Counted from the first letter of the stretch, positions 1 to 6,758 are shown. The stretch is 15,642 nucleotides of DNA from DATARH01 sp050181375 (GCA_050181375.1 JBFXDF010000079.1:1-15642); one strand, 5' to 3'. The notes: generated by a model not told the origin, from the sequence alone. A program made the numbers and translations.

Positions 1-1178
1 AGCCGTCGATCGCGGTGCTGCCGTTTCAGAACATGAGCGGCGACCCGGAACAGGAATATTTCGCCGACGGCATGGTCGAGGAGATCATCACCGCGCTATC
101 GCGCATCCGCTGGCTGTTTGTGATCGCACGCAATTCGAGCTTTACATACAAGGGCCAAGCGGTTGACGTAAAACGGGTCGGGCGCGAATTGGGCGTGCGC
201 TACGTGCTCGAAGGCTCGGTCAGAAAGGGCGGCGAGCGGGTCCGCATCACGGCGCCACTGGTCGAGGCCGAAACCGGCGCGCATCTCTGGGCCGACCGCT
301 TCGACGGCGCCCTCGAAGACGTATTCGATTTGCAGGACCGGGTGGCGACCAGCGTCGCCGGCGTGATCGAACCGGCGTTGCAAGCCGCCGAGATCGCCCG
401 CTCCGCCGGCCGCGCGACCGATGATCTGACCGCCTATGATCTGTACCTGCGGGCGCTCGCGACATATTTCCCGATCACCCGGGACCGGGTGCTGGAGGCG
501 ATGGCGCTGTTGGAGCGGGCGATCGCGATCGATCCGCGATACGGCCCGGCATTGTCCTGGGCGGCCGTTTGTCAATGGCAATGCGTCAGCGACGGATGGA
601 CCGAGGCGCCCGAGGCGGCGCGCGACAAGGCGGTCGACCTGGCGCGGCGGTCGCTCGAGGCGACCCGCGGCGACGACCCCGCGGTGCTCGCGAATGCCTC
701 GTTCATTCTCGCCAATTTCGGCGAGGAGATCGGCGCGACGACCGGTCTGATCGACCGGGCGCTGAGCCTCAATCCGAGCTTCGCACGCGGCTGGAATATC
801 AGCGCGCTGCTGCGGCTGTACGCCGGCGACCTCGATCGGGCGATCGAGCACGCCGGGACCGCTTTGCGCCTCAGCCCGCGCGAGCGGATCGGGACGCCGC
901 TGGTGGTGATCGGGCTCGCGTATTTTTTCCAGCGGCGGTTCGGTGAAGCGGCCTCGAGGTTGCAGGCGGCCGTTCAAGAAAATCCGGGCTCGCCCGCTAC
1001 CTACCGCATCCTGGCCGCCTGCTATGCGCATATGGGCCTGATCGACGCGGCGCGCGAAACGCTCGGCCGGCTCCGCGCGATCACCCCCGCCGTGCTGCCG
1101 GCCGTGCTGCCGTGGCGCGCGGAACACCGGGACCTTCTGCTCTCCGGCCTGCGGCTGGCGATGGACGAGGCGGAATGA
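1..1178 (+). CDS. TolB-like / TPR protein of the adenylate-cyclase-associated type, C-terminal part (5' end outside window)
   Basis: The reading frame is open from the window edge (first full codon at base 3), giving 391 visible residues; the true start lies to the left. The visible part opens with PSIAVLPFQNMSGDPEQEYF, followed by a segment ending in VLEGSVRKGG and ITAPLVEAETGAHLWADRFD. This is the TolB-N-like module that in Alphaproteobacteria usually follows a class III adenylate cyclase catalytic domain or a winged-helix DNA-binding domain. About 230 residues of helical TPR-type repeats follow (for example LLERAIAIDPRYGPALSWAA, IDRALSLNPSFARGWNISAL and LQAAVQENPGSPATYRILAA). It is probably a signalling or scaffold protein. 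Which catalytic or DNA-binding domain it carries cannot be seen. An internal GTG at base 15 is in the middle of the conserved domain and is not a credible start. Confidence 0.85.
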   Translation, partial: PSIAVLPFQNMSGDPEQEYFADGMVEEIITALSRIRWLFVIARNSSFTYKGQAVDVKRVGRELGVRYVLEGSVRKGGERVRITAPLVEAETGAHLWADRFDGALEDVFDLQDRVATSVAGVIEPALQAAEIARSAGRATDDLTAYDLYLRALATYFPITRDRVLEAMALLERAIAIDPRYGPALSWAAVCQWQCVSDGWTEAPEAARDKAVDLARRSLEATRGDDPAVLANASFILANFGEEIGATTGLIDRALSLNPSFARGWNISALLRLYAGDLDRAIEHAGTALRLSPRERIGTPLVVIGLAYFFQRRFGEAASRLQAAVQENPGSPATYRILAACYAHMGLIDAARETLGRLRAITPAVLPAVLPWRAEHRDLLLSGLRLAMDEAE

Positions 1179-1240
1179 GGTTGGACGGGACGACCCGCCT
1201 CGATGCTTGCCCGGATGCGAGCGAACCGCCCGGAAAGTGG

Positions 1241-1317
1241 GTAGGGCGGGTGGAGCGCAGCGCAACCCGCCGTCGCGGCGGGTTGCGACCGGCTCCGCCG
1301 GTCTCCACCCGCCCTAC
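1241..1317. repeat. BIME-like element: two inverted GTAG-REP units upstream of the RAYT gene
   Basis: The outer arms GTAGGGCGGGTGGAG (1241-1255) and its exact complement (1303-1317) form a 15 bp perfect inverted repeat. Inside are a second perfect stem (1261-1272 with 1276-1287, 3 nt loop) and a third (1288-1293 with 1297-1302). The element can therefore fold as a cloverleaf. It can also be read as two REP units in opposite orientation. The plus-strand unit is GTAG, then stem 1245-1251/1265-1271 with a 13 nt loop. The minus-strand unit has GTAG at 1317-1314 and stem 1307-1313/1277-1283. A GTAG foot next to an imperfect hairpin is the known substrate architecture of RAYT enzymes. It lies between the TPR gene and the RAYT gene. 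Confidence 0.85.
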
Positions 1318-1348
1318 GGGTCGACGTGCATCTCGGCCTCGGGCATGG

Positions 1349-1363
1349 TTCGGCTATGCCGAA
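1349..1363 (+). promoter_or_regulatory. Hairpin over the RAYT start codon
   Basis: TTCGGC (1349-1354) and GCCGAA (1358-1363) form a perfect 6 bp stem with the 3 nt loop TAT. The AUG at 1356-1358 is partly in the loop and partly in the stem. No clear Shine-Dalgarno sequence precedes it. In mRNA this stem could limit initiation and keep transposase levels low. The fold is seen in the sequence; the effect is inferred. Confidence 0.45.
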
Positions 1364-1868
1364 TTACCGACGCAACCGTGTTCCTGGCGCGACCTATTTC
1401 TTCACGGTGAACCTGCGTGACCGCCGCTCCGAGTTGCTCGTCGGGAAGATCGATGCATTACGCGAAGCGGTGCGCGAAATTCGTCGGCAGATGCCGTTTC
1501 ACATCGACGCCTGGGTTGTGTTGCCCGACCACATGCACTGTTTATGGACCCTGCCGGAAGGCGACAGCTGCTTTCCCGATCGCTGGCGCGGAATAAAGAC
1601 CCGGTTCTCGCGATCGCTCGGGCTGGGCCGAGTTGGGATTTGGCAACGCGGTTATTGGGAGCACACGATCCGTGACGATCGCGACTACAACACGCATATG
1701 GATTACATTCACTTCAACCCGGTGAAGCACGGAAATGTGCAAAATCCGGCTGACTGGCCGGTCTCCAGCTTTCGACGATGCGTCGCGGCCGGCCTCTATC
1801 CGGCGGATTGGCTCGGTGGCGGTGGGGAGCCGGCGGAAGCCGGCGAGCGTAGGGCGGGTGGAGCGTAG
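1356..1868 (+). CDS. REP-associated tyrosine transposase (RAYT, Y1/IS200-like HUH nuclease)
   Basis: This 170-residue protein of the transposase_IS200-like (Y1_Tnp) family is a single-strand DNA endonuclease that acts on REP hairpins. The start MPNYRRNRVPGATYFFTVNL is the typical RAYT N-terminus, so the ATG at 1356 is preferred over an in-frame GTG at 1326. The HUH metal-binding motif is His59-Met-His61 in LPDHMHCLW. The likely nucleophile is Tyr117 in DYIHFNPVKHG, and the C-terminal DWPVSSF motif is present at 133-139. Length and motifs match an intact enzyme. After the usual DW end (151-152) there is an extra Gly/Glu/Ala tail of about 18 residues, whose last codons and TAG stop lie inside the downstream REP. 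Flanking REPs of matching sequence make a cis REPtron. Other IS200/IS605 features (TnpB, left and right ends) are absent. Confidence 0.9.
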   Translation: MPNYRRNRVPGATYFFTVNLRDRRSELLVGKIDALREAVREIRRQMPFHIDAWVVLPDHMHCLWTLPEGDSCFPDRWRGIKTRFSRSLGLGRVGIWQRGYWEHTIRDDRDYNTHMDYIHFNPVKHGNVQNPADWPVSSFRRCVAAGLYPADWLGGGGEPAEAGERRAGGA

Positions 1869-1940
1869 CGCAAGCCGCCATCGCATCGTATCTCGGCACG
1901 GCAATGAAGGCGGATTTCGCTGCGCTCCATCCGCCCTACG
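1848..1940. repeat. BIME-like element: two inverted GTAG-REP units downstream of the RAYT gene
   Basis: The 23 bp outer arms (1848-1870 and 1918-1940) are complementary except at two positions, both compatible with G-T pairing. The plus-strand REP starts GTAG at 1849, with stem 1853-1859/1873-1879 carrying one mismatch. The minus-strand REP starts GTAG at 1939-1936, with a perfect 7 bp stem (1929-1935/1909-1915) and a 13 nt loop. The arm GTAGGGCGGGTGGAGCG is the same 17-mer as in the upstream element. The plus-strand unit overlaps the end of the RAYT gene. The intervening 1880-1908 segment has no counterpart in the upstream copy. Confidence 0.82.
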
Positions 1941-1970
1941 ACTCGCAGCTCATCGGTGGAACAATAAAAA

Positions 1971-2939
1971 TCAGTTCGGCACCCACGCGGCGGCGCGGAT
2001 TTCGCCGAATTCGCGAGGGATTTTGCGCCAGGCGGCGCCGGCGGTTTCGGTGATGTAGACTTCGCCGAACAGGGTGAAGGCGACGATGCGGTCGGGGGCG
2101 GCGGAGTGGGTCGCGAGGCCCCATATCGTCGCGTTCGGCTGACTCGGGAGCGGCAGGGTTTCCCAGGTCTCGCCGAAATTCGCGGTGCGCAGCACGTGGC
2201 CCTTCTCGCCGGTCGTGGTCTCGCCGCAGCCGGCGTAGAGGACGCCGGGATCGTCGGGTTTGACGGCGATGCCGCGGGCATAGGGCAAGGGCCATTTCTC
2301 CCTTATGCCGACCGCCTCCCAGGTGTCGCCGAGATCGTCGCTGACAAACATCTCGCGCGCTGTGCTGGCGATGACGCGCTTGGGCCGGGTCGGCGCGACC
2401 GCGATCGCGTGAATGTCCGGGTCGTACAAGCCGGTCTCGACATGCGCCCAGCTGTCGCCGCCGTCGCGGCTGCGGTACACGCCGTCGATTTCGACCCCGG
2501 CCCAGACGGTACGATGATCGTCGGGGTCGACGACAATGCCGGTGACAAAGGCTTCGCCGATCGAGCACTCGCGGGCGGCGCCGATCGGCAGATTTTCCCA
2601 ATGCTGGCCGCCGTCGCGCGAGCGGTAGACCCCGGTCGGGCGGGTGCCGGCAAAGAGGGTGTCGGGATCGACCGGGTCGATGGCGAGCGACCAGATCGTC
2701 GGCAGATCGCCCTCGGCGCCGACCCGCTCCCACCGGGCGCCGCCGTCGCGGGTCACGAACAGACCGGTGTCGCCGCCGGCGAATACGGTGTGCGGCTCCC
2801 TGGGATGGGCGGCCAGCGCCTGGATGCGGCTGTTGAGTGGGAACGGGGCGCGATGCCGGGTCCAGGTGTTGCCGGCGTCCGGGCTGTGCCAGACGCCCCA
2901 GCCGGCGGTTCCGAGACAGATGCTGTAATTTGCCGCCAT
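1971..2939 (-). CDS. Asp-box (BNR/sortilin-like, YCF48-type) beta-propeller protein
   Basis: This 322-residue protein contains seven Asp-box-like motifs at residues 19-26 (SPDAGNTW), 63-70, 107-114, 157-164, 200-207, 252-259 and 297-304 (ETAGAAW). They are spaced 43-52 residues apart, as expected for a seven-bladed propeller. The last two blades have degenerate boxes lacking the Asp. Recurrent IAVDP/FAG-type strands support the fold. There is no signal peptide, so it appears cytoplasmic, unlike most secreted sialidase-type Asp-box proteins. The start at 2939 is supported by GGGAGG ending six bases before the ATG; a longer in-frame extension to 2993 lacks this. Such proteins are often annotated as exo-alpha-sialidase or glycosyl hydrolase, but no catalytic residues can be assigned here. 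The substrate or partner is unknown. Confidence 0.8.
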   Translation of the reverse strand: MAANYSICLGTAGWGVWHSPDAGNTWTRHRAPFPLNSRIQALAAHPREPHTVFAGGDTGLFVTRDGGARWERVGAEGDLPTIWSLAIDPVDPDTLFAGTRPTGVYRSRDGGQHWENLPIGAARECSIGEAFVTGIVVDPDDHRTVWAGVEIDGVYRSRDGGDSWAHVETGLYDPDIHAIAVAPTRPKRVIASTAREMFVSDDLGDTWEAVGIREKWPLPYARGIAVKPDDPGVLYAGCGETTTGEKGHVLRTANFGETWETLPLPSQPNATIWGLATHSAAPDRIVAFTLFGEVYITETAGAAWRKIPREFGEIRAAAWVPN

Positions 2940-3079
2940 ATGCCGCCTCCCTCCCGCGCCGGTGCCCCGCGCGACCTCGCGAGCAGGGGCCATGCTAGCG
3001 TTGCCGGCGGCGCGCCAACAGAACTTCCGTTCGATTTCTTAATCGCGGTAGGCTCCGGAGGGCAGAACGGGAGGGCGGC
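2940..3079. promoter_or_regulatory. Divergent intergenic region between propeller gene and SDR operon
   Basis: This 140 bp gap must carry the promoters for both divergent genes. On the minus strand, TTGGCG (3028-3010 area) followed about 15 bp later by TAGCAT is a weak sigma70-like candidate. On the plus strand nothing convincing is visible. A short inverted repeat, CGATT-tctt-AATCG, lies at about 3032-3046. Strong Shine-Dalgarno sequences stand at both ends. No operator is identified with confidence. Confidence 0.35.
3069..3075 (+). promoter_or_regulatory. Shine-Dalgarno of the SDR gene
   Basis: GGGAGGG precedes the ATG at 3080, with GGAG six bases upstream of it. This fixes the start just before the first beta strand of the Rossmann fold. 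Confidence 0.65.
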
Positions 3080-3835
3080 ATGGGGCGGGTTTCTGGCAAG
3101 GCGGCGCTGGTCGCGGGGGCAGGAGGCGGCATCGGCGGCGCCGGGGCCGAGGGGCTGGCGCGCGAGGGCGCCGCGGTGTACTGCACCGACCGCGACGGCG
3201 GGGCCGCCGAAGCGACCGCCGCCCGCATCCGCGCCGCCGGCGGGCGGGCCGCCGCGTCCGCTCTCGATCTGTGCGACCGGGCGGCGGTCGACGCGGCGAT
3301 TGCCGCAATCGTGCGCGAGTTCGGCCGGCTCGATATCGTGCTCGAATCGGCCGGGATCAGCCACCGGCTCAACTTCCTCGAGCTCGACGCCGAGACCTGG
3401 GACCGCATCATCGCGGTCAACCTGACCGGCATGTTTCACCTGGGGCAGGCGGCGGCGCGGCAGATGGTCAAACAGGGCGGCGGGGGCACGATTATCAACG
3501 TGACCTCGCAGCTCGCCGAGGTGGCGCGGCCCGAGCGCGCCGCCTATGTCGCCTCGAAGGGCGGCGCGCGCTCGCTGACGCACGCGATGGCGGTCGATCT
3601 GGCGGCGCACGGCATCCGCGTCAACGCGATCGCGCCGGGACCGACGCTGACCGGGCTGACGCGCGCCTCGTATACCGACCCCGAGAACAGGCGCGCGACC
3701 GAAGCGCTGATCCCGTTGGGCCGGCTCGGCCAGCCCGACGATCTGGTCGGCGCGGTGCTGTTTCTCGCCTCCGACGAGTCGCGCTGGGTGACCGGCAGCA
3801 CGGTCACGGTGGACGGCGGCTATCTCACGATCTGA
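3080..3835 (+). CDS. Short-chain dehydrogenase/reductase (classical SDR)
   Basis: The 251-residue length is normal for a classical SDR oxidoreductase. The Rossmann glycine motif is AGAGGGIG (12-19), with Ala replacing the usual Thr12. Asp37 in YCTDRDG, at the end of strand beta-2, suggests NAD(H) rather than NADP(H). The helix-4 Asn114 lies in NLTG, and the catalytic Ser143, Tyr156 and Lys160 lie in INVTSQ and YVASK. The usual NNAG motif is ESAG (89-92), which is atypical. The C-terminal NAIAPGPTLTGLT and VTGSTVTVDGGY motifs are canonical. It lies 10 bp upstream of an MmgE/PrpD gene on the same strand, so the two are probably co-transcribed in a catabolic pathway. The substrate (a hydroxy- or keto-acyl, sugar or secondary alcohol) cannot be told from sequence. 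Confidence 0.92.
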   Translation: MGRVSGKAALVAGAGGGIGGAGAEGLAREGAAVYCTDRDGGAAEATAARIRAAGGRAAASALDLCDRAAVDAAIAAIVREFGRLDIVLESAGISHRLNFLELDAETWDRIIAVNLTGMFHLGQAAARQMVKQGGGGTIINVTSQLAEVARPERAAYVASKGGARSLTHAMAVDLAAHGIRVNAIAPGPTLTGLTRASYTDPENRRATEALIPLGRLGQPDDLVGAVLFLASDESRWVTGSTVTVDGGYLTI

Positions 3836-3845
3836 GGGGGCGCGA

Positions 3846-5198
3846 ATGACCGGTGAAGGGTGGCATGTCACGGACAGGCTGGCGGAGTTCGCCGCGAGTT
3901 CGCGCTGGGAGGACATTCCGCCCGAGGTGCGGCGCGAGGGGGTGCGCGGGCTGGTGAATTTTGTCGGCTGCGCGCTCGGCGGGGCACGCGACGAGGCGAT
4001 GGACATCGCGGTGGCGGTGCTGACGCCGTTCTTCGGGCCGGCGCAGGCGAGTGTGATCGGCCGCCGCGAGCGGCCCGACGCGCTCAACGCCGCCTTTCTG
4101 AACGCGGCCGGCGCCAATGTCCTCGAATACGACGACACGCATCTCACAACGGTGATGCACCCGGCGGCGCCGGTCGCGCCCGGCCTGTTCGCGCTGGCCG
4201 AGCTGCGCCGGGTATCGGGCCGGGAGCTGCTGCACGCGTTCATCCTCGGGGTCGAGGTGTCGTGCCGCGTCGGGCTCGGGGTGATGCCGACGCATTACCG
4301 GCGCGGCTGGCACATCACCGCGACCTGCGGGATTTTCGGCGCGGCCGCGGCCTGTGCCCGCCTGCTCGGGCTGAACGCGCGGGAGACCGTTTGGGCGCTG
4401 GGACACGCCGCGACGCAATCTTCGAGCCTCGTCGAAAGCCTCGGCAGCATGGCGAAAAGCCTCGGGGTCGGCAACGCCGCGAAGAACGGGCTGACGGCGG
4501 CGCTGTTCGCGGCTTCAGGGTTTACCGGGCCGGAGCAACCGATCGAGGGGCGTTACGGGTTTGCTTCGGTGGCCAGCGATTCGGCCGATCTCGCGCGCAT
4601 CACCGACGGGCTCGGCGAACGCTGGGAGATATCGGCGAACGCGTACAAGCCCTATCCGTGCGGCGTCGTGCTGTTCCCGGTCATCGATGCCTGTCTCGAC
4701 CTGCGCGCCCGCCACGCGCCGGCGCCGGACGCGATCGAGCGCGTCGTGGTGCGCGGCCATCCGTTGATGCGCGAGCGCACCGACCGGCCCGATGTCAGGA
4801 CCGGCCGCGACGCCAAGGTCAGCCTGCAGCACAGCGCCGCCGTGGCGTTTCTGTTCGGCGCCGCGGGGCTCGCGCAATACGAGGATGCGTGCGTCGCCGA
4901 CCCGGCGGTGGGCGCGCTGCGCGCACGGGTCGTCTTCGAGGAAGACCCGGCGATGCCGGTCGAGTCGGCGACCGTGACGCTGCGGCTCGCCGACGGCGCG
5001 GCGCATAGCGAACATGTCCGGCACGGGCGCGGCACGCCGGGGCGGCCGATGAGCGACGCCGAACTCGACGCGAAGGTGCGCGAACTGGCCGCCTACGGCG
5101 CGCCATCCGTCGATGCCGATGCTCTGATCGCGGCGGTGCGCGGTATCGAGAACGAGACCGATCCGGCCCGGTTGGTGCAGTTGACCGTGCCTGCCTGA
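3846..5198 (+). CDS. MmgE/PrpD family protein (2-methylcitrate dehydratase-like)
   Basis: This 450-residue protein has the full two-domain length of the MmgE/PrpD fold, which includes 2-methylcitrate dehydratase, aconitate decarboxylase and iminodisuccinate epimerase-type enzymes. Family hallmarks are LEYDDTH (93-99) with a nearby HPAAPV (105-110), GWHITATCGIFGAAAA (154-169), KSLGVGNAAKNG (204-215), NAYKPYPCG (265-273) and GRDAKVSLQHSAAVAF (320-335). The start ATG at 3846 follows a GAGGGG-type Shine-Dalgarno that overlaps the end of the SDR gene region. No methylcitrate synthase or isocitrate lyase is nearby. A role in propionate metabolism is therefore not supported; MmgE/PrpD genes next to SDRs are common in aromatic, sugar-acid and xenobiotic catabolic clusters. 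The reaction is probably a hydro-lyase or epimerase on a carboxylate, but that is inference. Confidence 0.9.
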   Translation: MTGEGWHVTDRLAEFAASSRWEDIPPEVRREGVRGLVNFVGCALGGARDEAMDIAVAVLTPFFGPAQASVIGRRERPDALNAAFLNAAGANVLEYDDTHLTTVMHPAAPVAPGLFALAELRRVSGRELLHAFILGVEVSCRVGLGVMPTHYRRGWHITATCGIFGAAAACARLLGLNARETVWALGHAATQSSSLVESLGSMAKSLGVGNAAKNGLTAALFAASGFTGPEQPIEGRYGFASVASDSADLARITDGLGERWEISANAYKPYPCGVVLFPVIDACLDLRARHAPAPDAIERVVVRGHPLMRERTDRPDVRTGRDAKVSLQHSAAVAFLFGAAGLAQYEDACVADPAVGALRARVVFEEDPAMPVESATVTLRLADGAAHSEHVRHGRGTPGRPMSDAELDAKVRELAAYGAPSVDADALIAAVRGIENETDPARLVQLTVPA

Positions 5199-5208
5199 CC
5201 GCGCCCGC

Positions 5209-6513
5209 TCAGTGCAGGGCGGCAACGCCCTCGACGGGAATGCCGGACGCGCCCGGCCGCCTTTTGCCGAGCAGCCGACGCGCATCTTCCGGCCGGTTGG
5301 CCTTGAGGTAGGCCTTCAATAATGTGAATTCGATCAGATCGTGCTGCGCGCGGCTGCCGCCGATTCGCTCGTTTTGCCCGGCAAGCGGCGCAAACGCGTC
5401 GATCGCGGCGGAAAAATCGCCGCGCTCGAACGCCGCGAAGCCGCGCGCCAGCCTCGGCAGGTAGGAGCCGGAGGGGTAACGCCCCTCGCGCGCCATCTCC
5501 TCGATTTGCGTGGACCGAGCATCGAGCCCCGCGTCGTCGCGCATCACGGCCTGGGCCAGGATCGCGTGCAGATCGGCCAGCCCGCTGCTCGGCCGCGGCA
5601 ACGCGCTGTTGGCATAATCGCACAGGCGGCGCCAGGAAGCGGGGTCGCGGGGATGGCCGGCGAGTTCGGATCGCCATAGAAAGGCCGTCCCGTCGGATAT
5701 TTTCTGCTGCGGTCCGCCGCTGTGCCGATCGAGGACAATCGCATCCCGATACAGGCGCAGCGCGTGTTCCCAATCGCCGACCTGGATTTCGACAAGCGTG
5801 AAATGCCAGCTCAGATGGCCATAGAAAAACCCGTCGCGCGGATAGGTGGGGAACCACGACGAGAGATAATCGCGGGCGGTATCCGGCTCGCCGCTCTCAT
5901 AGCAGACATGGGCGAAGCCGTGCGCGCCGTGCGCGTTGTTCGGATTCAACGCCACCGACCGCTCGATCTTCGGCCGCGCCGCCGCGAGCCGCCCGTCCTC
6001 CGACAGCGCCATCGCGTGATAGGACAGAAACCAGAAATCGTCGTCATAATGCGGGGCCAGGCCGTCCATCAGCACCGCGACCTGGCGCTTCTGTCCGATC
6101 CGCCCGGAGCCGCCGATCAGGCCGTTCGGGTTGGCGGTCGTGGAGACGATCAGCGCGTCGCGCGGCCACGACGCCAGATGCGTGTACGCGGCGGCAATCG
6201 CGGCATCGGTGCGGCCGGCCAACACGAGGTCGTAAAACCCGATGTGACTGGCCTCGCGCTCGGACAGATCGCCAGCCGTCTCCTTTGCCGCCGCGAGCGC
6301 CGCCCGCGCCGCCGCGACCTCGCCCTGCCGCAGCAGCACCTGGGCCTTGCCGGCATGGGCCATCGCAAAACCGGGGTCGGCGGCGAGGGCCCGGTCATAG
6401 GCCTCGATCGCGCCGGGGTAGAACGTCAGCGCCAGGTCGGAAGCCTCGACATAGTCATCCCGCGCGGTCGCGGACGCGGTAGACAAGGCAAGGCCGTAAC
6501 GATCTGTCGGCAT
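5209..6513 (-). CDS. TPR protein of the TTC38-like family
   Basis: This 434-residue soluble all-helical protein begins MPTDRYGLALSTASATARDDYV and continues with FYPGAIEAYDRALAADPGFAMAHAGKAQ, the characteristic opening of bacterial homologues of eukaryotic TTC38. Further TPR-like pairs are at about 75-110, 165-200 (IERSVALNPNNAHGAHGFAHV), 205-240 and 345-400. There is no signal peptide. The ATG at 6513 has GGGAGGA seven bases upstream; an in-frame TTG at 6519 would sit almost on that site and is rejected. It converges with the PrpD gene (10 bp between stop codons) and diverges from a small exported-protein gene. No enzymatic motif is visible. A protein-protein interaction role is inferred and the biological function is unknown. 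Confidence 0.82.
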   Translation of the reverse strand: MPTDRYGLALSTASATARDDYVEASDLALTFYPGAIEAYDRALAADPGFAMAHAGKAQVLLRQGEVAAARAALAAAKETAGDLSEREASHIGFYDLVLAGRTDAAIAAAYTHLASWPRDALIVSTTANPNGLIGGSGRIGQKRQVAVLMDGLAPHYDDDFWFLSYHAMALSEDGRLAAARPKIERSVALNPNNAHGAHGFAHVCYESGEPDTARDYLSSWFPTYPRDGFFYGHLSWHFTLVEIQVGDWEHALRLYRDAIVLDRHSGGPQQKISDGTAFLWRSELAGHPRDPASWRRLCDYANSALPRPSSGLADLHAILAQAVMRDDAGLDARSTQIEEMAREGRYPSGSYLPRLARGFAAFERGDFSAAIDAFAPLAGQNERIGGSRAQHDLIEFTLLKAYLKANRPEDARRLLGKRRPGASGIPVEGVAALH

Positions 6514-6610
6514 GAGCAATCCTCCCGGTCGATTTCAGCGCAATCGGGCGAGGCCGCCGAGTGCTATCGCGCCGCCCGCGCCCAACATCGCCAGCTCCCA
6601 TTTTTGCAGA

Positions 6611-6626
6611 GTTTGGTGCACCCAAC
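6611..6626. promoter_or_regulatory. Near-palindrome, candidate operator half of a pair
   Basis: GTTTGGTGCACCCAAC is a 16 bp palindrome with a single mismatched pair, centred on the perfect 8 bp core GGTGCACC (6615-6622). It lies about 100 bp upstream of the TTC38-like start and about 130 bp upstream of the small exported-protein start. It is two bases from a second, perfect palindrome, which suggests a composite protein-binding site. Confidence 0.4.
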
Positions 6627-6628
6627 AA

Positions 6629-6642
6629 ATTCGTTAACGAAT
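6629..6642. promoter_or_regulatory. Perfect 14 bp palindrome, candidate operator
   Basis: ATTCGTTAACGAAT is a perfect 14 bp palindrome with no spacer. Such a site in a divergent intergenic gap is typical of binding by a dimeric helix-turn-helix regulator (TetR, MarR or similar family). No regulator gene lies in the window. The palindrome is seen directly; its function is inferred. Confidence 0.45.
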
Positions 6643-6758
6643 GTTTAGCACGGACCGGGTAATGAGGGCAGGGCAAGCTCCTGATATCGCGGCGCTGGCC
6701 AGGCGGCGCGCGACGTAGTGAGTTCTCGCTGGTTGATCTCCAACATTTGGTGGAAAAT

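Larger units (their letters stand above)
6514..6758. other. Divergent 245 bp intergenic region
   Basis: This region separates the minus-strand TTC38-like gene from the plus-strand small exported protein. It is more AT-rich than its surroundings around 6598-6660. It contains the palindrome pair annotated separately. I see no convincing -35/-10 pair on either strand and no short ORF with a good ribosome-binding site. Confidence 0.5.

Noticed and set aside
1241..1317. The hairpin cluster as a Rho-independent terminator of the TPR gene
   Set aside because: The stems are strong but no U-tract follows, and the same sequence recurs after the RAYT gene in REP orientation, so a REP/BIME explanation fits better.
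1241..1940. CRISPR array or insertion sequence with terminal inverted repeats
   Set aside because: There are only two copies of the repeat and no regular spacers. Each repeat is internally symmetrical rather than forming opposite ends, there is no target duplication, and the enzyme is a RAYT rather than a DDE transposase.
2106..3425. Long plus-strand open frame across the propeller gene and into the SDR gene
   Set aside because: It runs antisense to the propeller gene and out of frame through the SDR gene, with low-complexity Ala/Gly/Arg composition. Both displaced genes have family motifs and good ribosome-binding sites.
2753..4243. 496-codon minus-strand open frame opposite the SDR and PrpD genes
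   Set aside because: It is a shadow frame with Arg/Pro/Ser-rich composition and no motifs. The opposite strand carries intact conserved enzymes.
3846..5198. Assignment as prpD (2-methylcitrate dehydratase)
   Set aside because: The MmgE/PrpD superfamily covers several reactions and no prpB or prpC partner is present, so a specific gene symbol is not justified.
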